Below, piece by piece: positions 51,438-60,267 of a DNA stretch of 64,000 nt. The stretch spans positions 13,304 through 77,303 of the forward strand of contig DMST01000116.1 in NCBI GenBank assembly GCA_003454975.1, given 5' to 3'. The stretch comes from Cytophagales bacterium (GTDB taxonomy: Bacteria > Bacteroidota > Bacteroidia > Cytophagales > Cyclobacteriaceae). Under the pieces are notes generated by a model, which was given only the letters and a program-made list of their open reading frames with translations, ran no database searches and was not told the DNA's origin. The stretch's first letter is position 1, and each line of letters starts with the position of its first letter. Made by a program: the position numbers and the translations under genes.

Positions 51438-53273
51438 TTAGTTGCTCAACCATGCATTGCGTAAAGCATCCTCCTCTACAGTGAGCTCTTCCTTTGGCTC
51501 AAGTACATTGTAGGCAATTACTTCCGTGGTGATGGCCTTGGCCTTCAATTTCACCTTCCTATAACTGCCATCTTCTTGCGGACGCATCACCGTCATGGTT
51601 ACCTTCTTTTTCTGGGGCGTGTTCGAAAGATCCTCAAAGATGCCTTGGAAGTTGTTGATATTCAATTCATTGCCCTTGATGGAGACAAGCTCGTCGCCAG
51701 CTTGAAGCTTTAGCTTTTGGGCAAACTCAGTAGCAGCGCTAATGTCTTGAATAAAGATGCGTTCCGTCTCTGAGTTGTAATTGAGGCCAACGCCCATTAC
51801 TAGCTTGTCTACTGGCATTTCCTCCACAAAGTTTACCCCAATTGCATTGAAGGACGCTTCGATGGGTAGGGGAGTAGGACCGCTCACATAGGTGGTCAGG
51901 AAATTCTTGATAGAAGGATCAGTCAACTCGGCAATCTTATCAAAGAGGCCGTCGTCTTGGAAAGAAACATCTTTTCCGTAAGATTTGGCCAAGTCCCGCA
52001 TAAGATTCTGTAGACCGTAGTCTCCCTCAGACCATTGCCGTAGAGTAATGTCTAGACAGAAGCCTATCAAGGCACCCTTCTGGTACACGTTACCATATTC
52101 GTCTTCGTACCGGTCAAGCACATACTTACTCATTTCGGTGAAGGGTAGCTCGTCATTATAATTTTGCCGGCTATCAATGATTTTTTCTCGGAACTCACTC
52201 AAGAAATCTTCCAGATCGGTGAGTCCATATACGATTTGGGCATGGTGCGAAGAGTACTCGGTCACGCCTTCGTATAGCCAAAGGTGCTGTGACATTTGAG
52301 GGTCGATGAAGTCAAAATCACCAATTTCTTCGGAGTGGATATTGAGGGGGGTTACGATGTGGAAAAACTCATGCGATGAAATATTTCGCACAATCTCTGC
52401 AATCTGCTCCTCACCATATTCGGGGAGAAAGTACATAGAACTGTAACTATGTTCCAGAGCCCCATAGGCGCCCGAAAGGGAGTTGCCCTCGAATAGATAG
52501 ATCAAGAAAGCATAGCGGTCTACGGGCAAGTTGCCACCCAAGTAGGCCTCCTGGGCTTTCAATATTTCAGTTACCTGGTCCCTTACAAAGGCTGCACTTA
52601 CTTTGTCTCCGGGGCTATATACAGACACAATCACCTCAGCCCCCCCTACAATCACCGTAGCTGTGTCAGGCTCGCAATACATGATGGGCGAATCTGCCAG
52701 GTCGAAGTAACGGCTAGCCGTAAAAATATCAGTGTTGCCTTGAGGTGACTTCCGGTCCAATGCACTAGCACCATAAAAATTTTCAGGCCGGGTGATAGCC
52801 ACCTCAAACGGTTGGTTTTCGTATCCCTTTAGGTAACCGAACATACCATGATTGTTGATCACGAAATTGTCCCCGATTTCAAAGTTAGTGCCTGAGGGTT
52901 CAAAAACTACATTACCGAGATCAGTGTCGTAGGTGTCGTCTAGTGTGTAGGTGATTTGCGCCAGTTCCTCGGCATTAGCAATTTGCCAACGGTTTACACC
53001 TACTTGATCTGTACTTAAGGAGTTGCCCTGTACATCGTAGGCCATAAAACTGGAGACGAAACGCCCAAAGTCGCTGATGCTGTAAGTGCCCGGTACAATC
53101 TTAGGAATTTGAAATTCTACCAAGCTATCGGTTACCGCTGGGGTATTGAGTACTATTTTCAGCTGATCGTCTACTACCTGAGTGAGATCCAACTGGTACC
53201 GATAGGTATCCTGAGCCACCAATGATCCCGAGAATAATAGGCCCAATCCCAGGGCCATACATCGCATTTGCAT
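51438..53273 (-). CDS. M61 family metallopeptidase with PDZ domain
   Basis: A 611-residue exported zinc peptidase of the glycyl-aminopeptidase group. Signal peptide 1-20 (ending SLVAQ). An N-terminal beta domain is followed by the catalytic domain with HEFFH at 301-305 and the third ligand E335 in WLYEGVTEY. A PDZ-like domain lies in the C-terminal quarter (residues about 500-580, with AGDELVSIKGNELN). The family releases N-terminal residues from small peptides in the periplasm or outside the cell; the substrate is not predictable. There is no lipobox. It has its own terminator and lies 95 bases after a codirectional PAS kinase gene. Confidence 0.92.
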   Translation of the reverse strand: MQMRCMALGLGLLFSGSLVAQDTYRYQLDLTQVVDDQLKIVLNTPAVTDSLVEFQIPKIVPGTYSISDFGRFVSSFMAYDVQGNSLSTDQVGVNRWQIANAEELAQITYTLDDTYDTDLGNVVFEPSGTNFEIGDNFVINNHGMFGYLKGYENQPFEVAITRPENFYGASALDRKSPQGNTDIFTASRYFDLADSPIMYCEPDTATVIVGGAEVIVSVYSPGDKVSAAFVRDQVTEILKAQEAYLGGNLPVDRYAFLIYLFEGNSLSGAYGALEHSYSSMYFLPEYGEEQIAEIVRNISSHEFFHIVTPLNIHSEEIGDFDFIDPQMSQHLWLYEGVTEYSSHHAQIVYGLTDLEDFLSEFREKIIDSRQNYNDELPFTEMSKYVLDRYEDEYGNVYQKGALIGFCLDITLRQWSEGDYGLQNLMRDLAKSYGKDVSFQDDGLFDKIAELTDPSIKNFLTTYVSGPTPLPIEASFNAIGVNFVEEMPVDKLVMGVGLNYNSETERIFIQDISAATEFAQKLKLQAGDELVSIKGNELNINNFQGIFEDLSNTPQKKKVTMTVMRPQEDGSYRKVKLKAKAITTEVIAYNVLEPKEELTVEEDALRNAWLSN

Positions 53274-53368
53274 AGTATAGTAAAAGGTATGATTAGTGTA
53301 TTTGAGGCTAACGTACGAGGGAAGCCGTAAAGTGCCAACGGAATCTTGATGATAGGGTGATTCCTAGA

Positions 53369-56300
53369 TTATTCTGCATTGTTAGGGGGTAGGGAGGGTA
53401 GCTCGATGGTGAAGGTGGTGCCCTGCCCTAATACTGAGGTGAGAAATACTTTGCCTTGCAGCTTTTCGATGGACTCCTGAACTATGTATAGCCCTAACCC
53501 GGATCCTTTACTGTTTTCTGAAGCTCGGTAGAACATTCTGAATATCCCGGCCTGATGCTCTTCGGCTATTCCTTGCCCATTGTCTTCAAATTTCAATATA
53601 GCTTTCCCATCCTGTACGGTGGCGTAGATATTAAGATAGGGGTCTCGCCGGTGGGGACTGGAATATCGGAAAGCATTGCTGATCATATTGTTTATCACCA
53701 CGTTGAGCCGGCCGCGGTCGGTGTAGAACGGTTCGTTGATATCCAGAAACAACTCCCTACGTACTACCTTGGCCTCCTCCATGAACTGCAGGTCCTCAAT
53801 CACCCCCTCAATCATCTCTTTGAAATTGATCGGTTCGCCTTTTACCTCCAGCCTGCTATTTCGGGAATAATGTATGATCTCCTGAACGAAGTTGTCCAGC
53901 TTGCGCACACTTCGTTCCATTAAGCCCATGTATTCACGGAGCTTATCCACGTCGTTTTCTACCTTGGCCAAGTTGATGAGCCCCAGTACAGAAACCATGG
54001 GTGCACGGAGATCATGTGAGGCGCTATAGACAAACCGATCCAACTCTTGGTTGGTCTTTTTCAGTTGGTCGTTGCTTTCCTTTAGCTCCGTTTCGGCTTG
54101 TTTCCGCTCGGTAATATCCATTAAGGTACCGTAGAGCTTCACCAGATTGCCACGGCTATTCATCAGGGGTTCGCCTACGGTGTTAAAATACCGAACGGGG
54201 CCCTGGGGTAGCATTACCCGGAAATCGAGGTCAAATGGAGTGCCTTGGTCCACAGCATCCCCCAAGGCAAAAAGCAGAGCCTCCTGGTCGTCAGGGTGAA
54301 TGACATCAAAATTATCGGCGATAGAGATAACATTTCGCTGTTCCTGGGTTAGGCCCAGTAGCGTATTGATTTCATCAGAGAATAGCAGAGTGTCTTCTTC
54401 TGGTGAGTACTCCCAACTGCCCATCTTGCCCAGCTGCTGGGCTTCCCGCAGTCTATTTTCACTATCAATCAGTTTCTTCTCGGCCTCTTTCCTCTCCGTA
54501 ATGTCAATTAAGATGCCGTACAACTTCTCCAACGAATCATCAGGGCCATGTTCCGGACGGCAGATAAAGTTGAGGTAGCGGGTGCCATCTTTTCTTATGA
54601 TTCTTAAATCTAAGTCAAACCCTTTGCCTTCATCCAGGGCGGTACGAAGTGCCCGGAACACCTTCGGTTTATCACTGCGGTGAATTCTGTTGAGAATAAG
54701 GTCTAGTGAGGGAGAGTCTATTACCGGATCAAGCTTGAAAAGGCGGAACAACTCGTCTGACCAGATTACCTCATTGGCACCTACCCGGTATTCCCAGTTT
54801 CCCATCCGGGCAATTCTCTGGGCTTCCTTCAGAGAATTCTCCGAACTAAGGATGCGTTCCTCGGCCGCTTTTCGCTCGTTTATGCTTCTAAAATAGACCG
54901 AAAGCCCTTCGGATGAGGGGTATACATGCACCTCGAACCATGTCTCTGAGGGTTCGAAATACTCCTCAAAGTCGACTACCCGGTTCTCCTCAATCGCCGT
55001 ATGGTAGTACTCATAAAAACTCTGAATCTGCTCTTTCGGAAATACATCCCAAATAACCTTATGAAGGAGTTCATCTCGGCTAATCCGAAGCAAGGACTCT
55101 CCTTGCTTATTGATGTAGGTTACCTCCCAATTCTTATTGAGAAGGAACATGGCATCCGTAATGCTCTCCAGAATGTTGGTGCTTCTCTGGGCATATTCTA
55201 CCAGTTGTTTCTCCGTCAGCTTCTTCTCGGTAACATCCTGCAAAATCACCAAAATGGAATTTCTTCCATCGGTGTTCATGTACCGTGGGATCAGCGTAAC
55301 ATCCAGAAACAAAGGGCTACCATCCGCTCGGTGGATATCTATTTCCCCTTTCCAAATTTTGCCCTTTCGTACTGCCCTGTCAATCTGTGCAAAGCTTTCA
55401 GAGCCAGGGATCATATCGGGAAAATCCCGAATGTTTTTTAGAACCAAGGCGTCCTCGTCAAGCCCGTAGGCTTCGCAGAAGTTCTTGTTGGCCGTTAGAA
55501 AATCACCCCTCAGCGTGAGCGTAACCACCATGGAGGCGGCATCCAACGCATGGTGGAACTCCTCGAGTGCTTTGTGTGAACTGTGCAGAGCCTGAGTAGC
55601 CATGAGGCTCTCTGTCACATCATTAATGATTTTCAGAGTAGCCTCGCCGCCCAAATAGTAAATCTGGCTGGCTTGTACTTCCGCATATATTAAAGCGCCG
55701 GCTTTAGAATGGTGCTTTTCGGTGCTAACTCCCGCCAGTATATTGGAGTCGAAATCTGAGGAAACCGCCTGCAAATCTGCCCAGTGCATGGTTTGCCACT
55801 CGCTTTGTGAGAACCCGTAGTGTGATATGGCGGTGAGATTGGCCTCCAATACCTTGCCTGTGTGAGTCTCTACTACCAGAATAGGATTGGGATTGCTCTC
55901 AAACAATTCACGGTATCTACTTTCGCTTATTCGCAATTGCTTCTCCCACTCCTGCCGCTCCGTAATGTCCATGCACACCAGTAGCACCTTGTCTATCTTT
56001 TGCTGTGCATTGTAGAGGGGGCGTAGCTCCAACGAGTAGGACTTGTTTTGAAAGGAGACATCCAACTGGCTGGATTCTCCATCAAATGCGTCCCATATTT
56101 TTTCTTCCACCATTTTGTTGAGGGACTTCCCAAAAAGATAGTGGATGCTCTTGCCTTGCAGATGGCTTTTTGACTGGCTGATGTCCCGCAAGCCTTGGCC
56201 TTCTGAAAAAAGAATGTCAAACCCGCGATTGATCATCAAAATGAATCCGCTGGGGAAATTCTCTGCCAGATTCCGGTACAGTTCCTCGCTTTGGGTCAAG

Positions 56301-57154
56301 GTTTCCAGCGTACGTTTTTCGCGGGTAATATCCCGAAAGGCGCCAATTACTTTGGCCACCTTGCCATTCACGTATATCGGTCGGCAGTTGGCGTGCACGT
56401 GGAAGAACTTGCCTTCCTCATTGATCATCTCAAACTCCCCACTACCCGGAACGCCTTGGTCGCGGGCATTGCCTAAAATTTCCTGCGCTCGGGTAGACGA
56501 CTCTTTGAAAAAATACCGCATGGCAACCTCAAGACTCACCGGATAGTCCAGTGGTAACCCATAGATGCGATAGATCTCATCTGTCCATACCATCTCGTCA
56601 GAATCTATCTCCCACTCCCAACCGCCTACACGGGTCATTTCTTGGGCGGTTTCCAGCACCGATAGGTACTGAGATTCCTTGCTGATATTTTCTAGGGTGA
56701 TTACAAACTGGTCTTTCCTCTTTTCCGGTATAGCCTGGTAGATGGTAAGCCTAAAAAAGACCAGTTTGCCTTGTTTGTCCAATCCTTGCCAGGTACTCGC
56801 ATTCTGCGATTCGGTATGCTGGCTGGGGTGGGTCAAAATCTCCTTTAATGCTCTATGGCCATCTACTTCTAGCAGGTCATGAAGAGCTTTGCCCACGGCT
56901 TCGGTTGCAGAATAGCCCGTGATTTGGGTAAACCCAGAATTGACGTGTTGGATGAGAGTGTCAGAATTGACAATGCAAATGCCGACCGAGATATCTTGAA
57001 AAACGGATCGGGCCCATTCGTTCACTTGCTGCGATTTAGCAAGCTCCTCCCTCAGACGCATATTCTCCTTTTCCAAGGCCTCCATCGAAGGAGTTTGGGG
57101 AGAAGAAGCCTCTGGAGAAAAAGAAAGATTTTGATCCTCTGGATGGGAGTGCAT
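53369..57154 (-). CDS. Cytoplasmic histidine kinase with about eight PAS domains
   Basis: A 1,261-residue sensor kinase without membrane segments. After a short N-terminal coil (about 25-45) there are about eight PAS domains: one classic at 46-160, a PAS_3 type from GGWEWEID, then units starting NLAENFPSGFIL, LFESNPNPILVV, ALDAASMVVTL, SITDAMFLLNK, and two more PAS_3 types from MGNWEYRV and MGSWEYSP. HisKA has H1047 in SASHDLRAPM. The ATPase shows NNMISNAFRYSSP, DNGQGIAEEH and GSGLGLYIVQ. No receiver or effector domain is attached and no response regulator lies beside it. The many PAS domains suggest integration of redox, oxygen or small-molecule signals. The start at 57154 gives the first PAS intact. 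Confidence 0.95.
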   Translation of the reverse strand: MHSHPEDQNLSFSPEASSPQTPSMEALEKENMRLREELAKSQQVNEWARSVFQDISVGICIVNSDTLIQHVNSGFTQITGYSATEAVGKALHDLLEVDGHRALKEILTHPSQHTESQNASTWQGLDKQGKLVFFRLTIYQAIPEKRKDQFVITLENISKESQYLSVLETAQEMTRVGGWEWEIDSDEMVWTDEIYRIYGLPLDYPVSLEVAMRYFFKESSTRAQEILGNARDQGVPGSGEFEMINEEGKFFHVHANCRPIYVNGKVAKVIGAFRDITREKRTLETLTQSEELYRNLAENFPSGFILMINRGFDILFSEGQGLRDISQSKSHLQGKSIHYLFGKSLNKMVEEKIWDAFDGESSQLDVSFQNKSYSLELRPLYNAQQKIDKVLLVCMDITERQEWEKQLRISESRYRELFESNPNPILVVETHTGKVLEANLTAISHYGFSQSEWQTMHWADLQAVSSDFDSNILAGVSTEKHHSKAGALIYAEVQASQIYYLGGEATLKIINDVTESLMATQALHSSHKALEEFHHALDAASMVVTLTLRGDFLTANKNFCEAYGLDEDALVLKNIRDFPDMIPGSESFAQIDRAVRKGKIWKGEIDIHRADGSPLFLDVTLIPRYMNTDGRNSILVILQDVTEKKLTEKQLVEYAQRSTNILESITDAMFLLNKNWEVTYINKQGESLLRISRDELLHKVIWDVFPKEQIQSFYEYYHTAIEENRVVDFEEYFEPSETWFEVHVYPSSEGLSVYFRSINERKAAEERILSSENSLKEAQRIARMGNWEYRVGANEVIWSDELFRLFKLDPVIDSPSLDLILNRIHRSDKPKVFRALRTALDEGKGFDLDLRIIRKDGTRYLNFICRPEHGPDDSLEKLYGILIDITERKEAEKKLIDSENRLREAQQLGKMGSWEYSPEEDTLLFSDEINTLLGLTQEQRNVISIADNFDVIHPDDQEALLFALGDAVDQGTPFDLDFRVMLPQGPVRYFNTVGEPLMNSRGNLVKLYGTLMDITERKQAETELKESNDQLKKTNQELDRFVYSASHDLRAPMVSVLGLINLAKVENDVDKLREYMGLMERSVRKLDNFVQEIIHYSRNSRLEVKGEPINFKEMIEGVIEDLQFMEEAKVVRRELFLDINEPFYTDRGRLNVVINNMISNAFRYSSPHRRDPYLNIYATVQDGKAILKFEDNGQGIAEEHQAGIFRMFYRASENSKGSGLGLYIVQESIEKLQGKVFLTSVLGQGTTFTIELPSLPPNNAE

Positions 57155-57445
57155 GTATTTCTAACTAATTCGAGTTTGTGCGGCGGATATATTAATACAA
57201 CCTTGTTTCGCAATAATTCGAAAAGTTAGGTACTTCCAGTTTGCAGTACAACCATTTGTACTAAATACAGACAAGGTCCTTAAAAACTGCCGTGAAAATC
57301 AGACAAGAGGCAATCAGTGGTGAAGCCCTCAGAATGTTTGGACCTAATTGGTACAATAATCAAGAAAATGCCCTCCTACCAATCCCTATTTCCATAATGG
57401 AATTTTGAGGTTGAGAAAAAGTTTGACCGTATGTGGGAGTCGAAT
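57155..57445. other. AT-rich gap after the PAS kinase start
   Basis: 291 bases that hold no gene I can support. The kinase promoter must be here; I saw no TAnnTTTG box on the minus strand. With the flanking small gene and the next gap it forms an 800-base AT-rich, gene-poor patch. Confidence 0.4.
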
Positions 57446-57718
57446 CTATACTCGCACGTTTTCTTTCAGGCGTTCCATGTACTTGATTTTATTTTTAAAA
57501 TACAATGTGGCAATGTCGGTGATTATGTCATTTTTCCGTAACTCTTTCAACACCTTCCTTACGTAATCAGCAGTATATTTTTTGCCGTCAGACTTTGCCG
57601 TTAGGTTAGCAATTCTTTGATAATCTCCGTGCTCTACAATAGATGGGTTTTCTTTAATTATTTCAATTGCACCTTTTGCCTTGCTCATATCTGTAATGTT
57701 TATTTCTTGACGGGTCAA
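57446..57718 (-). CDS. Small DNA-binding-like protein (putative HTH)
   Basis: A 90-residue basic protein. Residues 15-65 (AIEIIKENPSIV, QRIANLTAKSDGKKYTADYV, RKVLKELRKND) read as helices with a YVRKVL recognition-helix-like segment, as in short Xre- or phage-like helix-turn-helix proteins; YFKNKIKYMERLKEN closes it. Codon use is more AT-rich than in its neighbours and no partner gene is near. A second ATG ten codons in (MSKAKG) may be the real start. The family is not named, and the gene may be a remnant of a mobile element. Confidence 0.45.
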   Translation of the reverse strand: MTRQEINITDMSKAKGAIEIIKENPSIVEHGDYQRIANLTAKSDGKKYTADYVRKVLKELRKNDIITDIATLYFKNKIKYMERLKENVRV

Positions 57719-57930
57719 GTATACATTTTCAGGCTTTTATATACAATTATTGAATTTAGTTTATCAATAGTATCTGTGAATTTATTCATAGTTACTGTGC
57801 TTATGATCTGTGGTTGAGTTAGTTGCTATCTGGTTTTATAGACCGGTATAAGCTGGAATATGGGGTGAGGTTAATAAACCGCCATATCACAATCTGCACG
57901 GTTGAACCCATTCTATTGTACTTCAGGTGG

Positions 57931-57938
57931 TATTTTTG
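57931..57938 (+). promoter_or_regulatory. -7 promoter box (TATTTTTG)
   Basis: TATTTTTG fits TAnnTTTG exactly and lies 44 bases before the ATG at 57983. The nearest TTG sequences are at unusual spacings (12 and 26 bases). Confidence 0.45.
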
Positions 57939-57982
57939 GTACTATGCAAATAGAATAAACAAACTGCCATAGGATATCATCT

Positions 57983-58492
57983 ATGAAAAAGCTTATTGTA
58001 TTTGTGATTGTTTTATGTGTTTCCACAAGTGTGTGGGCACAAGAGGAACTGCCCGTTGAACAATGGTATCAGTTTTGGGTGGGCAACTGGGATCTTACTT
58101 GGCAAGATGCCGGCGGTGGTACGGGCAAAGGCACCAATCAAATAGTGAGAATTCTAGACGGAAAGGTGATCCAAGAGAACTTCAAAGCACTAGAAGGAGC
58201 GCTGGCAGGCTACAGCGGAATGAGCCTTTCGGTGTATAATCCTACCGCAAAACAATGGAAGCAGGCCTGGACCGATAGTCAAGGGGGGTACTTTGATTTT
58301 ACTGGCCGCAAGGACGAGGATCGGTTTTATTTTGAAACTGCAGAGACCGACAACGGGCAGGGAGGAGTGCAACAGCGCATGGTGTTCTACGAAATCACTG
58401 AGGAAGCTTTTACGTGGGATTGGGAATCAACCCAAGATGGAGGAGCCACCTGGACCCTCAACTGGAGGATCCAATATCGAAGACAGCAATAA
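57983..58492 (+). CDS. Small secreted protein of the DUF1579-like type
   Basis: A 169-residue protein with a signal peptide (1-20, ending SVWAQ). The mature part begins QFWVGNWDLTWQD and continues with GTNQIVRILDGKVIQENF, SLSVYNPTAKQWKQAW and a Trp-rich end (FTWDWESTQDGGATW). This fits the small beta-barrel domain seen in DUF1579-like proteins, often described as calycin-like. No catalytic residues stand out. It ends 9 bases before the stop of the convergent alkB. Function unknown. Confidence 0.7.
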   Translation: MKKLIVFVIVLCVSTSVWAQEELPVEQWYQFWVGNWDLTWQDAGGGTGKGTNQIVRILDGKVIQENFKALEGALAGYSGMSLSVYNPTAKQWKQAWTDSQGGYFDFTGRKDEDRFYFETAETDNGQGGVQQRMVFYEITEEAFTWDWESTQDGGATWTLNWRIQYRRQQ

Positions 58493-58501
58493 GCTTCCGG
58501 A

Positions 58502-59572
58502 TTAAGCGAAAGCTGTACGTGTATCGGTTTGGTTAAGATTGGGGTGCCGATGCATTACCCAAAACCAAAGTGGTGGTAGCAGAGATAGTACCATCATGCC
58601 AGGGTATCCGGTGGGCATTTGTGGGCTATGGTCATGGTGCCGCAAGATTTGGTAAGGGCGGGAGGCAATGAAGTGATGATCAGAATGACGGCTTAGCTCA
58701 AACAAAAGTAGGCGCCCCACTACGTGATTGCTATTCCAGGAGTGGTGCGCCTGCACGCGTTCATATTTTCCTTGTGCATTCTTCTGCCGTACTAGCCCGT
58801 AGTGTTCTATGTAGTTCACCGTTTCTAGTAGTAGAAACCCTACCGTGGCGGTGGCCACAAAAGCCAGGGCAACAGGCACGGAAAATACCAAAGCGATACT
58901 GACAATCAGGCCTAGCTGCAAAGCCTGGAAGCGGAGCATCTCATTTTTCCAGCTGAAAAAGCGAATTCCTTTCCTTCGTAGTCTTTGAGCCTCTAGTTGC
59001 CACGCGGACCGAAAGCTGTAGAAGACAGAACGCATCCAGAAGGTATACACCGCTTCTCCACGGCGTGCCGTTGCTGGATCCTCAGGGGTGCTGGCATGCT
59101 TGTGGTGCCCACGGTTATGCTCTATATAAAAGTGCATATACAGAGATGAAAGCAACAACGTTTTGGATAGGGCGCGCTCATAAGGTTTAGTCCGGTGGCC
59201 TAGCTCATGGGCTACATTGATACCCAATACACCACACATGAGTCCCATGCCCATTATTCGGCCTAGGTATTCCATAGCATGCAACCCGGGTTCTTGAATA
59301 ACTACACAAAACCAAACGAGAAAAACCCACTGGGTGGGTACTGTGAGATACACCAGCCAATCATAAAACCGATCCGATTTGGCAACCGCCTCTTCCGCAG
59401 CTGTCATATTGGTCTCATTGGGGCGGAAAAAGAATTCCAAAAGAGGCACCAACCCAAATGCATACATAATGGGTAGCCAGGTCCAAATGCCTTCTTGGGT
59501 AAAAGCAACAGCGGTAGTGGCCGGTATGGAGAAGACCAACAGGTACTTGAGGGCGGCGATTCTTCTATTCAT
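58502..59572 (-). CDS. alkB: AlkB-type alkane 1-monooxygenase
   Basis: A 356-residue membrane di-iron hydroxylase that adds oxygen to the terminal carbon of alkanes or related chains. The histidine boxes are intact: HELGHR starting at H122, E151-H152-NRG-H156-H157, and RHSDHH with H296, H299 and H300, plus the AlkB-specific NYIEHYG. Four or more transmembrane helices precede and separate them. It is about 45 residues shorter than the Pseudomonas enzyme. It is divergently transcribed from a TetR-type regulator, with a palindrome between the two. No rubredoxin or rubredoxin reductase gene is in the window, although AlkB needs them. Confidence 0.94.
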   Translation of the reverse strand: MNRRIAALKYLLVFSIPATTAVAFTQEGIWTWLPIMYAFGLVPLLEFFFRPNETNMTAAEEAVAKSDRFYDWLVYLTVPTQWVFLVWFCVVIQEPGLHAMEYLGRIMGMGLMCGVLGINVAHELGHRTKPYERALSKTLLLSSLYMHFYIEHNRGHHKHASTPEDPATARRGEAVYTFWMRSVFYSFRSAWQLEAQRLRRKGIRFFSWKNEMLRFQALQLGLIVSIALVFSVPVALAFVATATVGFLLLETVNYIEHYGLVRQKNAQGKYERVQAHHSWNSNHVVGRLLLFELSRHSDHHFIASRPYQILRHHDHSPQMPTGYPGMMVLSLLPPLWFWVMHRHPNLNQTDTRTAFA

Positions 59573-59598
59573 ACGGTAAATATAAAAAACTTGAACTA

Positions 59599-59628
59599 AT
59601 TAAACTATAATAACCAAAATAGTTTAAT
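59599..59628. promoter_or_regulatory. TetR-type operator palindrome between alkB and its regulator
   Basis: ATTAAACTAT (59599-59608) and ATAGTTTAAT (59619-59628) are perfect 10-bp arms around a 10-base spacer in the 92-base divergent gap. Size and place fit a TetR-dimer operator that covers the alkB promoter side and autoregulates tetR. Confidence 0.75.
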
Positions 59629-59664
59629 ATTTAGTAAATCAGACAAGCTCCTTATCTTCGCAGC

Positions 59665-60267
59665 ATGGGTAGAAAAGCAACCACGCGGGAAAGAAAAACC
59701 CCCGGGCCTTCCGTACAACGCTGGCTGTCTGACCTATTTTCTTACTGGCAGCAGCACGGTATGGCCCATCAGACGATGGACGACTGGGCTGTAGCGGTGG
59801 AGAAGAGTAAGGCTACTTTGTATGCCTACTTTAAGTCTAAGGAGGAGATGGTAGAGGCGGCATTGGCTGTGAAACTGCAGAACATCCAGGCCTTCGAGGG
59901 CCCCTTGCAGGACACCTCTCGCTCCTATGTGCAGCGCTACAGTGATGCCTTCGAACTCATTTCTCCCCAGCTTGGTGAAATTTCGGTACTTTTTCTGAGT
60001 GACTTACGCACAGAGTTTCCGAAGCAGATGGCCATTGTAGAAACTTTTCTGAACTACGTAGGGAAGGTATTGGGTGAGTTTTATCAGGAGGGATTCCAGG
60101 CGGGGGCCTTCCGTGAGGTTAGTATTCCCATGCTAGTGCAGATGGATCAGCTATTTTTTCAGCAGCTTACCGATCCCAAATTTTTGCAAGGGGCGGGTAT
60201 TTCCTTAAAAGAAGCGGTTACCTACTTTATTGAGTTGAAGTTTCAGGGACTTCTTCGGCATCATTAA
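59665..60267 (+). CDS. TetR/AcrR family transcriptional regulator
   Basis: A 200-residue protein with an N-terminal helix-turn-helix (MDDWAVAVEKSKATLYAYF, followed by KSKEEMVEAAL), the usual TetR DNA-binding pattern, and a helical ligand domain of about 140 residues. It is divergent from alkB and lies beside a perfect palindrome, so it likely represses alkB and itself until a hydrophobic ligand binds. The sequence before the ATG (TATCTTCG at 59652-59659) resembles a -7 box and would give a very short leader. Its last 41 bases overlap the 3' end of the convergent channel gene. Confidence 0.9.
   Translation: MGRKATTRERKTPGPSVQRWLSDLFSYWQQHGMAHQTMDDWAVAVEKSKATLYAYFKSKEEMVEAALAVKLQNIQAFEGPLQDTSRSYVQRYSDAFELISPQLGEISVLFLSDLRTEFPKQMAIVETFLNYVGKVLGEFYQEGFQAGAFREVSIPMLVQMDQLFFQQLTDPKFLQGAGISLKEAVTYFIELKFQGLLRHH

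Noticed and set aside
57617..57817. Plus-strand frame of 66 codons
   Set aside because: Cys- and Phe-rich translation opposite the small HTH-like gene; more likely a shadow in AT-rich DNA.
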